Assembly (NCBI RefSeq): GCF_044792555.1
Contig: NZ_CP126238.1
Span: 3,348,001 to 3,412,000, forward strand
From: Alicycliphilus denitrificans_A
Lineage (GTDB): Bacteria; Pseudomonadota; Gammaproteobacteria; Burkholderiales; Burkholderiaceae_C
Reading direction: 5' to 3'
Length of the DNA: 64,000 bases
The notes below the pieces were generated by a model. It had not been told where the DNA came from and ran no database searches. It was given only the letters and a program-made list of their open reading frames with translations. Positions 35,145-44,677 of this stretch are shown one piece after another; the first letter of the stretch is position 1, and the number at the start of each line of letters is the position of its first letter. Position numbers and translations under genes: made by a program.

Positions 35145-36107
35145 ATGACCTGGTTTGTTCTGCAACGCCTGCTGACCCTGATCGCGACGCTGCTGGGCGC
35201 CTCGGCCGTGGTGTTCTGGGTGCTCGAGGTGCTGCCAGGCAACGCCGCCGAGGTGCTGCTCGGCCCCGACGCCGCGCCCGAGGCCGTGGCCGCGCTGGCC
35301 GCGCAGCTTGGGCTGGACCAGCCGGCCCTGGTGCGCTACGGCCAGTGGCTGGCCGGCCTGCTCACGGGCCGCCTGGGCGACAGCCACGCCTACAGCGCGC
35401 CGGTGCTCCATCTCATCGCCGAGCGCCTGGCCCTGACCATTCCGCTGGCCCTGCTGTCCATGGCCCTGACCTGCGTGCTGGCGCTGGCCGCCGGCGTGTA
35501 TGCCGCCGCACGCCACAGCCGCCTGGGCGACTGGGGCGTGATGGGGCTGGCGCAGTTGGGCATCGCCATTCCGAACTTCTGGTTCGCCATCCTGCTGATC
35601 CTGCTGTTCTCGGTAAAGCTGCAGTGGTTCTCGGCCGGGGGCTTTCCGGGATGGACGGCGGAAGCGGGCGGCGGCGTCCTGCCGGCGCTCAAGGCGCTGC
35701 TGCTGCCGGCCGTGGCGCTGGCGGCGGTGCAGGCCGCCATATTGGCGCGCATCACGCGCTCTGCCGTGCTCGACGTGCTGCGCGAGGACTTTGTGCGCAC
35801 CGCGCGCGCCAAGGGGCTCACGCGCCGCGCGGCGCTGTGGCGCCATGTGCTGCGCAACGCCATGATCCCCGTGGTCACGGTGATGGGCCTGCAGTTCGCC
35901 AACCTGCTGGCCGGCACCATCGTGGTGGAAAACGTGTTCTACCTGCCGGGCCTGGGGCGGCTCATCTTCCAGTCCATCGCCAACCGCGACCTGGTCGTGG
36001 TGCGCAACTGCGTGATGCTGCTGGCGGCCATGGTGGTGCTGGTGAACTTCGTCGTCGATCTGCTGTACGCGGCCATAGACCCGCGCGTGAAGGTGGGCAG
36101 CCCATGA
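35145..36107 (+). CDS. Peptide/opine/nickel-type ABC transporter permease (DppB/OppB-like)
   Basis: This is one of the two membrane subunits of a peptide-type importer. The 320-residue protein has six hydrophobic helices and the DppB/OppB layout: an N-terminal helix (MTWFVLQRLLTLIATLLGAS), a large first periplasmic loop, and the EAA loop DFVRTARAKGLTRRAALWRH around 210-230, which contacts the ATPase. It ends with FVVDLLYAAIDPRVKVG, typical of the family. It is the first gene of a six-gene operon and overlaps the next by four bases. A dispersed repeat lies just upstream; no promoter was recognised. Confidence 0.9.
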   Translation: MTWFVLQRLLTLIATLLGASAVVFWVLEVLPGNAAEVLLGPDAAPEAVAALAAQLGLDQPALVRYGQWLAGLLTGRLGDSHAYSAPVLHLIAERLALTIPLALLSMALTCVLALAAGVYAAARHSRLGDWGVMGLAQLGIAIPNFWFAILLILLFSVKLQWFSAGGFPGWTAEAGGGVLPALKALLLPAVALAAVQAAILARITRSAVLDVLREDFVRTARAKGLTRRAALWRHVLRNAMIPVVTVMGLQFANLLAGTIVVENVFYLPGLGRLIFQSIANRDLVVVRNCVMLLAAMVVLVNFVVDLLYAAIDPRVKVGSP

Positions 36108-36976
36108 GCGCCGTGCCCACCGTCACCGCGGCACTGCCCGCGCCCGGCTTCTGGCGGCGCGCGCGGCACCACCGCAGCTTCGTGATCGGCGCGCTGCTCA
36201 CGGCGCTGCTGCTGGCCGCTGCCCTGCTGTCTCTGGTATGGACGCCCTGGCCGCCCTACGAGATGGCCATGGACGCCACGCTGCAGCCTCCGAGCACACA
36301 ACACTGGCTGGGCACCGATGCCTACGGGCGCGACCTGGCCTCGCTGCTGCTGGTGGGCGCACGCGCCTCCATCCTGGTGGGCGTGATCGCCGTGGGCATC
36401 GGCCTGGCGCTGGGCGCGGCGCTGGGCCTGCTGGCGGCGGCGCGCGGCGGCTGGGTGGAGGAGGCCGTGATGCGCCTGGCGGACTTCACCTTCGCCTTTC
36501 CGGCGCTGCTGCTGGCCATCATGCTCACGGCGGTGTTCGGCCCCGGCATCGTCAACGCCATCATCGCCATCGGCATCTTCTACATACCGACGTTTGCCCG
36601 CGTCACGCGCGCCTCGGCCAAGGCAGTCTGGGCGCGCGAGTACATCCTGGCCGCGCGCGCCTGCGGCAAGGGGCCGTGGCGCATCACGCTGGAGCATGTG
36701 CTGCCCAACATCGCCTCGGTGCTCATCGTGCAGGCCACGATCCAGTTCGCGCTGGCGATCCTGGCCGAGGCCGCGCTCTCGTACCTGGGCCTGGGCACGC
36801 AGCCGCCCCAACCCTCCTGGGGGCGCATGCTGGCCGAGTCGCAGACCCTCATGTTCCAGGCGCCGCTGCTGGCGGTGTGGCCGGGCCTGGCGATCGCCCT
36901 GGCCGTGCTCGGCCTGAACCTGCTGGGCGACGGCCTGCGCGACCTGCTCGACCCACGCATGGCGCGCCAGAGATGA
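36104..36976 (+). CDS. Peptide/opine/nickel-type ABC transporter permease (DppC/OppC-like)
   Basis: This is the second membrane subunit of the importer, 290 residues. It has the long N-terminal cytoplasmic segment and first helix (FVIGALLTALLLAAALLSLV), then the DppC/OppC motif HWLGTDAYGRDLASLLLVGAR, five more helices and the EAA loop EYILAARACGKGPWRITLEH. AALSYLGLGTQPPQPSWGRM is the C-terminal family signature. Overlaps by four bases with the genes on both sides (ATGA) imply a co-translated unit. Confidence 0.92.
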   Translation: MSAVPTVTAALPAPGFWRRARHHRSFVIGALLTALLLAAALLSLVWTPWPPYEMAMDATLQPPSTQHWLGTDAYGRDLASLLLVGARASILVGVIAVGIGLALGAALGLLAAARGGWVEEAVMRLADFTFAFPALLLAIMLTAVFGPGIVNAIIAIGIFYIPTFARVTRASAKAVWAREYILAARACGKGPWRITLEHVLPNIASVLIVQATIQFALAILAEAALSYLGLGTQPPQPSWGRMLAESQTLMFQAPLLAVWPGLAIALAVLGLNLLGDGLRDLLDPRMARQR

Positions 36977-37958
36977 TGGCCACCACCACCCCGCTGCTCG
37001 AAGTACGGCAACTCGCCATCACGCTGCAGACGCAGCGCGGCGCGGTGCGCGCCGTGCATGACGTGGACTTCACGCTGGCGCGCGGCGAGACGCTGGGGCT
37101 GATCGGCGAATCAGGCTGCGGCAAGTCCCTCACCGCGCTGGCCCTCATGGGCCTGCTGCCCGAGGGAGCGCAGGCTGCGGGCAGCATCCGTTTCGATGGC
37201 CAGGAGCTGCTGGCCTTGAGCGACAAGGCGCTGTGCCGCCTGCGCGGCAACCGCATAGGCATGGTGTTCCAGGAGCCCATGACCGCGCTGAACCCCGTGC
37301 ACACCATAGGCCGCCAGGTGGCCGAGCCGCTGCGCCTGCACCAGGGCCTGACCTTCGCCCAAGCGCGCGCCGAGGCCATCGCCCTGCTGGAGCGCGTGGG
37401 CATAGACCAGGCAGCGCAGCGCTTTGACGCCTACCCGCACCAGTTCTCGGGCGGGCAGCGCCAGCGCATCACCATCGCCATGGCGCTGGCCTGCGGGCCC
37501 GACCTGCTGATCGCCGACGAGCCCACCACGGCGCTGGACGTGACGCTGCAGCGCCAGATCCTGGAACTCATCAAAGGCCTGGTGGCCGAGCGCGGCATGG
37601 CGCTGATACTGATCTCGCACGACCTGGGCGTGATCGCGCAGAGCGTGCGGCGCACCCTCGTGATGTATGGCGGCACGGCGGTTGAATGGGGCCCCACGCG
37701 CGCCGTATTCGGCGCCCGCGCCCACCCCTACACGCAGGGCCTGTTTGCCGCGCGCCCGCAACTGGGCACGGCGCGCGCGGCCGGCGCGCGTCTGCCCACC
37801 ATTGCCGGCACCGTGCCCGAGCTGGCCGACCTGCCGACGGGCTGCCCGTTTGCCGGGCGCTGCCCCTTCACCGAGCCCGCATGCCACGCCGCACTGCCGC
37901 CCGCCGTGGCGCTGGACGCGGATCACGAGGCGCGCTGCATACGGCTGAAAAAGGCGCC

Positions 37959-37962
<4 letters not shown>
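36973..37962 (+). CDS. Peptide/opine/nickel-type ABC transporter ATP-binding protein (DppD/OppD-like)
   Basis: This is one ATPase of the importer, 329 residues from the first of two adjacent ATGs (36973). Walker A is IGESGCGKSLTALALMG, the signature is HQFSGGQRQRITIAMAL and Walker B is LLIADEPTTALDVTLQ, with the His switch ISHDLG. The C-terminal oligopeptide domain has cysteines (GCPFAGRCPFTEPAC) that bind a 4Fe-4S cluster in some relatives. It overlaps the permease and second ATPase genes by four bases. Confidence 0.92.
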
Positions 37963-38819
<857 letters not shown>

Positions 38820-38867
38820 TAAAAAAGAGGCACACCGACAACACATTCAAACGAGGAGATACCGTCC

Positions 38868-40358
38868 ATGTTCACCCGCCGCACCGCCCTCGCCTCCGGC
38901 GCCCTGGCCACCGCCGTACTGGCCACGCCGCTGCACGCGCTGGCGCAGGGCAAGAAGGACTCCGTCACCCTGGCGCTGACGCTGGAGCCGCCAGGCCTGG
39001 ATCCGACGGCCGGCGCCGCCTCGTCGATTGCCGAGGTCACGCTCTACAACATCTACGAGACGCTGACCAAGATCAACCCCGACGGCAGCGTCTCGCCCCT
39101 GCTGGCCGAGAGCTGGGAGGTGTCGCCCGACCTCAAGACCTACACCTTCCGATTGCGCAAGGGCCTCAGCTTCCACAACGGCGAGCCGTTCAACGCCGCG
39201 GCCGTCAAGTTCTCGTTCGACCGCGCCGGCGGCGACAAGAGCACCAACAAGGACAAGCGCCTCTTCGCCAGCCTGACGACCCAGGTGGTGGACGACTACA
39301 CGGTGGTGCTGCTGAACAAGGACATCGAGCCCGACCTGCTGTTCCTGCTGGGCCAGGCCACGGCCATCATCGTCGAACCCAAGAGCGCCGACACCAACGC
39401 CGCCAAGCCCGTGGGCACCGGGCCCTACCAGCTCACGGCCTGGAGCCGCGGCGCCTCCATCACGCTCACGGCCTGGCCCCAGTGGCGCCAGGCGGCGGCG
39501 ATCAAGATCCGCCGCGCCAGCTTCCGCTTCATCCCCGACTCGGCCGCCCAAGTGGCCGCGCTGCTGGCGGGCGACGTGGACGCGTTCGCGCGCGTCACGC
39601 CGCGCAGCATGGCGCAGTTCAAGGACAACCCGCGCTTCCAGGTGGTCGTGAGCGGCTCGCGCGCCAAGACCATACTGGCCATCAACAACGCCAGAAAGCC
39701 CCTGGACGACGTGCGCGTGCGCCGCGCCATCGCCGCCGCCATCGACCGCAAGGCCGTGATCCAGGGCGCGGCCGACGGCCTGGGCGTGCCGATTGGCAGC
39801 CACTACGTGCCCGGCGCCTTCGGCTACGTGGACACCACGGGCATCAACCCCTACGACCCCGAGAAGGCCAAGCGCCTGCTGGCCGAGGCCGGCGTGAAAC
39901 TGCCGCTGACGCTCACCATGACGCTGCCGCCCGCGCCCTACGCGCGCCAGGGCGGCGAGGTCATCGCGGCGCAGTTGGCCAAGGTGGGCATCGTTTCGAA
40001 GCTGCAGAACGTGGAATGGGCGCAGTGGCTGTCGGGCACCTACGGCGCCAAGAACTACGACCTGACGCTGATCTCGCATGTCGAGCCCTTCGACCTGGGC
40101 AACTTCGCCAAGCCCGACTACTACTGGGGCTACCGCTCGCCGCAGTTCGACCAGCTCTACGAGAAGATCAAGCACGCCGCCCGCCCCGCCGACCGCGCGC
40201 GCCTGCTGGGCGAGGCCCAGCGCCTGCTGGCCGAGGACGCGGCGCACGGCTTTCTGTACCAGCCGCAATGGGTGACCGTGGCCCACAAGAACCTGCGCGG
40301 GCTGTGGAAGGACATGCCGATCTTCGTCAACGACCTGTCGGCGCTGTCCTGGTCATGA
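38868..40358 (+). CDS. Peptide-type ABC transporter substrate-binding protein
   Basis: This is the solute-binding protein of the importer, family SBP_bac_5. The 496-residue precursor has an N-terminal signal peptide (ALASGALATAVLATPLHALAQ) with a twin Arg before the core, so Sec or Tat export is possible. The mature part shows the family signatures LEPPGLDPTAGAAS, NIYETLTKINPDGSVSPLLA, YTFRLRKGLSFHNGEPFNA, and VGTGPYQLTAWSRG. GAGGAGATACCGTCC precedes the ATG. It overlaps the amidase gene by four bases. Ligand cannot be predicted; the amidase suggests an amide or short peptide. Confidence 0.9.
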   Translation: MFTRRTALASGALATAVLATPLHALAQGKKDSVTLALTLEPPGLDPTAGAASSIAEVTLYNIYETLTKINPDGSVSPLLAESWEVSPDLKTYTFRLRKGLSFHNGEPFNAAAVKFSFDRAGGDKSTNKDKRLFASLTTQVVDDYTVVLLNKDIEPDLLFLLGQATAIIVEPKSADTNAAKPVGTGPYQLTAWSRGASITLTAWPQWRQAAAIKIRRASFRFIPDSAAQVAALLAGDVDAFARVTPRSMAQFKDNPRFQVVVSGSRAKTILAINNARKPLDDVRVRRAIAAAIDRKAVIQGAADGLGVPIGSHYVPGAFGYVDTTGINPYDPEKAKRLLAEAGVKLPLTLTMTLPPAPYARQGGEVIAAQLAKVGIVSKLQNVEWAQWLSGTYGAKNYDLTLISHVEPFDLGNFAKPDYYWGYRSPQFDQLYEKIKHAARPADRARLLGEAQRLLAEDAAHGFLYQPQWVTVAHKNLRGLWKDMPIFVNDLSALSWS

Positions 40359-41758
40359 GCGCGCTGCACGATCTATCCGCCGCCGAGCTGCTGGCCGGCT
40401 ACCGCGCACGCAGCCTTTCGCCCGTCGAAGCCACGCAGGCCGTGCTAGCCCATATCGCGCACTGGGAGCCGCACCTGCACGCCACGTACTTGCTGCGCCC
40501 CGATGAGGCCCTGGCCCAGGCACGCCAGAGCGAGGCGCGCTGGCTGCGCGGCGCGCCCTGCGGGCCGCTGGACGGCGTGCCCGTGACCATCAAGGACAAC
40601 ATCGCCACCCGGGGCGACCCCACGCCGCTGGGCACGGCCGCTTCCCCCCTGGTGCCCGCAGCCGCCGACGCCCCGCCCGCAGCACGCCTGCGCGAGGCCG
40701 GCGCCGTGCTCGTCGCCAAGACCACCATGCCCGACTACGGCATGCTGTCCTCGGGCCTGTCGAGCTTTCACGCGCTGGCGCGCAACCCCTGGGATCTGAC
40801 GAAGGGCCCGGGCGGCTCCAGCGCCGGCGCGGGCGCGGCCGCCGCGGCCGGCTACGGGCCGCTGCACGTCGGCACCGACATCGGCGGCTCGCTGCGCCTG
40901 CCGGCGAGCTGGTGCGGCATCTTCAGCCTCAAGCCCAGCCTGGGGCGCATCCCCATCGACCCGCCCTACACCGGCCGCGCCGCTGGCCCCATGACGCGCA
41001 CGGTGCAGGACGCGGCGCTGATGATGCAGGTGCTGTCCCAGCCCGACACGCGCGACAGCATGAGCCTGCCGGCGCAGGACATCGCCTGGGACCGGTTCGA
41101 CGCCGGCTCGGGGCACCTGCGCGGCCTGCGCCTGGGCCTGCTGCTGGATGCCGGCTGCGGCCTGAGCGTGCAGCCCGAGGTGCGCGCCGCCATCGAAGCG
41201 GCGGCGCGGCTGTTCGAGCAGGCCGGCGCCACCCTCGTGCCCATGGCCCCGTTCCTCACGCGCCAGATGCTCGACGGCATGGACCATTTCTGGCGCATGC
41301 GCTCGCTGATGGACCTGCGCACGCTTGCCGCCGAACAGCGGGACAAGGTGCTGCCCTTCATCCGCGCCTGGGCCGAGAGCGCCGCAGGCCTGGACGGCGC
41401 ACAGGTGTTCGAGGCCAGCCAGCAGTTCCACGCCACGCGCGTGGCCACGGTGCGCGCCTGCGCGGGGTTCGACTACATGCTCTCGCCCGTGGCGCCCATC
41501 ACTGCGTTTGCCGCCGAACTGCCCGCGCCGACCAACGACCCGCTGCGACCGCTGGAGCACATCGCCTTCACCGTGCCGTTCAACATGTCGGAGCAGCCCG
41601 CCGCATCCATCAACTGCGGCTACACGGATGGCGGCCTGCCCATCGGCCTGCAGATCGCGGGGCAGCGCTTCGACGATCTGGGCGTGCTGCAACTGGCCCA
41701 TGCCTTCGAGCAGCTGCGCGGCCCGCAGCGGCCATGGCCCCGGCCGCCCGCGGCATGA
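40355..41758 (+). CDS. Amidase signature family hydrolase
   Basis: This 467-residue protein belongs to the amidase signature family (Ser-cisSer-Lys hydrolases). The catalytic set is visible: Lys80 (DGVPVTIKDNIA), the Gly/Ser-rich loop GPGGSSAGAGAAAAAGYG with the cis-Ser at about 155-156, and the nucleophile Ser179 (GTDIGGSLRLPASW). The rest has the family's SLKPSLGRIP and NMSEQPAASIN. It is not GatA by context, since no gatB/gatC is present. It overlaps the substrate-binding gene (ATGA), so it likely cleaves the imported compound; the substrate is unknown. Confidence 0.9.
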   Translation: MSALHDLSAAELLAGYRARSLSPVEATQAVLAHIAHWEPHLHATYLLRPDEALAQARQSEARWLRGAPCGPLDGVPVTIKDNIATRGDPTPLGTAASPLVPAAADAPPAARLREAGAVLVAKTTMPDYGMLSSGLSSFHALARNPWDLTKGPGGSSAGAGAAAAAGYGPLHVGTDIGGSLRLPASWCGIFSLKPSLGRIPIDPPYTGRAAGPMTRTVQDAALMMQVLSQPDTRDSMSLPAQDIAWDRFDAGSGHLRGLRLGLLLDAGCGLSVQPEVRAAIEAAARLFEQAGATLVPMAPFLTRQMLDGMDHFWRMRSLMDLRTLAAEQRDKVLPFIRAWAESAAGLDGAQVFEASQQFHATRVATVRACAGFDYMLSPVAPITAFAAELPAPTNDPLRPLEHIAFTVPFNMSEQPAASINCGYTDGGLPIGLQIAGQRFDDLGVLQLAHAFEQLRGPQRPWPRPPAA

Positions 41759-41763
41759 ATATG

Positions 41764-41820
41764 GGTCAAATAGGGCTCCAGCGCTTATTCAGCAAGCGCT
41801 GACAGCTATCAAATTGAGAA
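41764..41820. repeat. Dispersed AGCGCTT element (copy J)
   Basis: GGTCAAATAGGGCTCCAGCG and CTTATTCAGCAAGCGCTGAC followed by AGCTATCAAATTGAG is one of the most complete copies, in the opposite orientation to copy E. It fills the convergent gap between the amidase and the LysE-type exporter. Confidence 0.8.
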
Positions 41821-42468
41821 TCAGCGCTGTGCCGTCGCCAGCCGCACGGCCAGCCCCAGGAACACCAGGCCGGCCACGCGGTTGAGCAGCCGCTGGGCGC
41901 GCGCCGAGCGCTGCAGCAGTGCGCCGAACGCCCCCGAAAAGCAGGCAATGGCGCCAAACACCAGGAAGGTGGCCAGCATGAACACCAGGCCCAGCAGCAT
42001 GATCTGCTGCGCCATGGCGCCGCGCGCCGGATCGGCAAACTGCGGCAGAAAGGCCAGGAAGAACACCAGCACCTTGGGGTTGGTGAGGTTCATCACCACG
42101 CCGCGCCCCACCATGCTCAGCGTGCCGCCATGGCCACGCCGCTCCCCCGCCGCGTCGCCGGGGGGCGCCTCTGGCACGCTGGCCGGCGCGCGCAGCGCGC
42201 CCCAGGCCAGCCAGGCTAGATAGGCCGCGCCGCAAATTTTGAGCACGGTGAACGCCATGGCCGACGCGGCAAACACCGCCGCCAGCCCCAGCGCCACGGC
42301 CGCCGTGTGCCCCACCAGCCCCAGGCACAGCCCCAGCACCACGCACATGCCGGCGCGCCAGCCGCGCTGGGCCGACTGCAGCAGCACGAAGATGTTGTCC
42401 GGGCCCGGGGTGAGGGCCAACAGGACGCAGACACCAAAGAAGGCAACAAGGGTTTCGATAGCAGGCAT
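41821..42468 (-). CDS. LysE/RhtB family amino acid exporter
   Basis: This 215-residue membrane protein belongs to the LysE/RhtB family, which exports amino acids and related compounds. The N-terminal signature MPAIETLVAFFGVCVLLALT then PGPDNIFVLLQSAQRGWRAG is diagnostic (PGP and the following RGxRAG). Five to six helices are visible, with MNLTNPKVLVFFLAFLPQF as the second family signature. The substrate cannot be told. It is divergent from the unknown anchored protein and convergent with the amidase. Confidence 0.9.
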   Translation of the reverse strand: MPAIETLVAFFGVCVLLALTPGPDNIFVLLQSAQRGWRAGMCVVLGLCLGLVGHTAAVALGLAAVFAASAMAFTVLKICGAAYLAWLAWGALRAPASVPEAPPGDAAGERRGHGGTLSMVGRGVVMNLTNPKVLVFFLAFLPQFADPARGAMAQQIMLLGLVFMLATFLVFGAIACFSGAFGALLQRSARAQRLLNRVAGLVFLGLAVRLATAQR

Positions 42469-42549
42469 GGTTCATCCAACGAGTGGGAGGCCGGCGCGGC
42501 CAGTGGCGCCACAATCGGTGCTTTCGCCCGATTTCGCTCAGTTTACGCA

Positions 42550-43152
42550 ATGGACCTTTTTCTCGTGCTGATCCTGGCCGCCACCGCGGCCCACCTGCTC
42601 AATCTTCAGCAGCAGCGCAGGCGCATCGCCCTGCTGGCGCAGCAGCTGCAGCCCTACCAGATCGAACGGCTCATGGAAACGCTCACGCAAGGCTACCTGC
42701 GCGCCATGGGCGAACAGGGCGACGAGCGCCGCCAGCAGGTGCTGGGCCTGCTGGCCAGCAGCGAGGCGCAGCTCTCTGAGCAGTTCGAGCGCTTTGTGGC
42801 CGACTTTCGCCGCATTCCAGCCCAGCAGGCACGCGTGAGCCGTCTGCCGCTGGGCCTGCCGTTTGCGACGCAGCTGCTCCCAGGCACCACCTTCGACATG
42901 CGCGAGGTGCTGGAGATACACGCCGGCGGCATTGCCCGCGCCTGGCGCAACGAGGCCGGCCTGGCGCCGCGCGAGCGCGCCTTCGTGATGACGGCCGAGC
43001 TGCTGCTGATGCAGCACAGCTGCCACTGGTTCTGCAAGTCCAAGGTCGTGGCCTCGGCGCGCATGCTGGCGCGCCACCAGACGCCGCATGCCCAGCTCGT
43101 GGCCTCGGTCTCGCCCGAGACGCGCAAGGCCTATCTCGCCCTGACGGGTTAG
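42550..43152 (+). CDS. Membrane-anchored protein of unknown function
   Basis: I do not recognise a family. From the ATG at 42550 (MDLFLVLILAATAAHLLNLQ) it has 200 residues. The N-terminus is one hydrophobic helix (1-18), then a charged helical or coiled-coil region (about 20-85, QQRRRIALLAQQLQPYQIER), and a C-terminal domain with a Cys-rich LMQHSCHWFCKSKVVASARM. It is probably inner-membrane anchored with a cytoplasmic domain. It lies between two divergent/convergent exporter genes. The upstream open frame overlaps lysE antisense and is not coding. Confidence 0.7.
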   Translation: MDLFLVLILAATAAHLLNLQQQRRRIALLAQQLQPYQIERLMETLTQGYLRAMGEQGDERRQQVLGLLASSEAQLSEQFERFVADFRRIPAQQARVSRLPLGLPFATQLLPGTTFDMREVLEIHAGGIARAWRNEAGLAPRERAFVMTAELLLMQHSCHWFCKSKVVASARMLARHQTPHAQLVASVSPETRKAYLALTG

Positions 43153-43156
43153 CCCG

Positions 43157-44038
43157 TCACCCCAGCGCCAGCGCCACCACGCCCACCGCAATCAGCAGCG
43201 CCCCGGCCAGGCGCGCCGCGCGCTCGCCCTCGCCCAGCAGGTGCCCGCCGAGCAGTGCCGCGAACAGCATCGACACCTCGCGCGCCGGTGCCACATGGGA
43301 CAGGGGCGCGCTCTGCATGGCAAACAGCACCAGCACGTAGGCCACGGGGCTCACGGCCGCCACCAGCAGCGCAAAGCGCCACTGCGCGGCCCACAGGCGG
43401 CGCAGCTCGGCGCGGTCGCGCAGCGCCACGGGCGCCAGCACCAGCACACGCACGAAGTTGCCCATGTAGTCCACCAGAATGGGCGACAGCAGCATGACCT
43501 TGACCGCGTAGCCATCGACCACCGTGTAGCTGGCGATGAACACGCCGGTGAGCAGGCCGTACAGCATCCCCTTCTTCACGCGCCGGCGCGCCTGCGCATC
43601 GTGCGCGGCGCGCAGCAGGCCGGGCCCGCCGGCAATCAGGAACACGCCGCCCACCACGCCCGCGATCCCGAGGGCACCCAAGGCCGACAGCCGCTCGCCC
43701 AGCAAGGTCACGGCCACCAGTGCCGACAGCAGCGGGCCCGTGCCGCGTGCCAGCGGGTAAACGACAGTGAGGTCGGCCTTGCGGTAGCCGCGCAGCAGCA
43801 CCACGTAATACAGCACATGCAGCACGCCGCTCAGGGCCACGATGGCCCACTCGCGCGCGCCCCACAGCGGCACGGCGGTGCGCCCCAGCCACCAGCCCAG
43901 CGGCGCCCAGACCAGCATCATCAGCACCGCGGTGAAGAAGGCAAAGCGCGCGTCGCCCCCGGCCTTCTTGGCGGCGATGTTCCAGGCGGCGTGGATCAGC
44001 CCCGCGACGATGATCAGGGCGAAGGCGTTGAGCGGCAT
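43157..44038 (-). CDS. EamA/DMT family transporter
   Basis: From the ATG at 44038 (MPLNAFALIIVAGLIHAAWN) this is a 293-residue drug/metabolite transporter with about ten helices in two EamA repeats. The first repeat has HAAWNIAAKKAGGDARFAFF and YPLARGTGPLLSALVAV; the second has VAYVLVLFAMQSAPLSHVAP, REVSMLFAALLGG and GEGERAARLAGALLIAVGVV. DMT proteins export or import varied metabolites; the substrate is unknown. The frame extends upstream to 44164 without conserved sequence. Stops of this gene and the plus-strand neighbour are four bases apart. Confidence 0.88.
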   Translation of the reverse strand: MPLNAFALIIVAGLIHAAWNIAAKKAGGDARFAFFTAVLMMLVWAPLGWWLGRTAVPLWGAREWAIVALSGVLHVLYYVVLLRGYRKADLTVVYPLARGTGPLLSALVAVTLLGERLSALGALGIAGVVGGVFLIAGGPGLLRAAHDAQARRRVKKGMLYGLLTGVFIASYTVVDGYAVKVMLLSPILVDYMGNFVRVLVLAPVALRDRAELRRLWAAQWRFALLVAAVSPVAYVLVLFAMQSAPLSHVAPAREVSMLFAALLGGHLLGEGERAARLAGALLIAVGVVALALG

Positions 44039-44049
44039 GCAAAACAAGC

Positions 44050-44079
44050 AGCCGCAGCGCCCGGAAGGCGGGCTGCGGC
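44050..44079 (-). terminator. Hairpin downstream of the folE-BLUF pair
   Basis: GCCGCAGC (44051-44058) and GCTGCGGC (44072-44079) form a perfect stem with a loop of 13 bases. On the minus strand the sequence TGCTTGTTTT follows. It lies between the BLUF gene and the DMT transporter and may separate them. Confidence 0.5.
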
Positions 44080-44164
44080 ATTCAAAAGTGATCTGTCTCA
44101 GCAGTCCATGGCGCAGGGCGCTACCCATGCAACTGGCGTGCGCCAGGCCAGGGCCGCCGTGCAA

Positions 44165-44244
44165 GGGCCGCCCCGCCGCACTGGCGGCGTCCCCCTGCCC
44201 GCGAAGCGAGAGCGGGGGGAAGGCGCGCAGCGCCTCAGGGGGGT
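44165..44244. repeat. GC-rich triple-hairpin intergenic element
   Basis: Three small inverted repeats follow each other: GCCGC around CACT (near 44172-44190), CCCGCGAAGCGAGAGCGGG (about 44198-44216) and AGGCGC/GCGCCT (about 44221-44235), ending in CAGGGGGG. It lies 10-90 bases past the BLUF stop. It looks like a mobile or repeated palindromic unit of the kind I remember from other Comamonadaceae, but only one copy was noticed here. Confidence 0.45.
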
Positions 44245-44251
44245 GTTCACC

Positions 44252-44674
44252 TCATGCCCGGCCGATGATGCTCGCCGTGGCCATGAGCTCTTCGAGCAGC
44301 GCGAACGACACCTTGCCCGAGGTCATGTAGGGGTCGAACTCGGGCTTCTCGGAATACTTGAGCACGATGGAGTGGTTGAGCTTGGCCAGGTTCACATGGC
44401 CCATGGTCCAGCCGCCGAAACGGCGCTCGCAGATTTCCTCGAAGGCCAGCAGCTCCACGTCCTTGTGGCGCGCGTCGCGCTGGATATGGCCGTAGAGATC
44501 GCTCACGGCCGCGCGCCCGCCCTCTATGGCCTGCAGGAAGATGCCGCCGCCATAGCACAGCACGCCGGTGATGCCACTGGCCGGGTTGTGCAGGCGCGAT
44601 TGGGTGAGGATGGCCTCGATGGCCGCGGGCGAGGTGTCCACCGCGCGGCTGACGTAGAGCAGGCGAACCAGCAT
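44252..44674 (-). CDS. BLUF-domain blue-light sensor, single-domain
   Basis: BLUF domains bind FAD and sense blue light through rearrangement of a hydrogen-bond network around the flavin. The 140-residue protein has Tyr7 (LLYVSRA), Asn30 (SRLHNPASGITGVLCY), Gln48 (IFLQAIEG), Trp89 and Met91 (GGWTMG), which correspond to Tyr21, Asn45, Gln63, Trp104 and Met106 of the well-studied AppA. No output domain is attached; about 45 residues after the core carry KYSEKPEFDPYMTSGKVSFA. It lies three bases after folE, so the two are almost certainly co-transcribed. It probably acts by contacting a partner protein. Confidence 0.9.
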   Translation of the reverse strand: MLVRLLYVSRAVDTSPAAIEAILTQSRLHNPASGITGVLCYGGGIFLQAIEGGRAAVSDLYGHIQRDARHKDVELLAFEEICERRFGGWTMGHVNLAKLNHSIVLKYSEKPEFDPYMTSGKVSFALLEELMATASIIGRA

Positions 44675-44677
44675 GGA

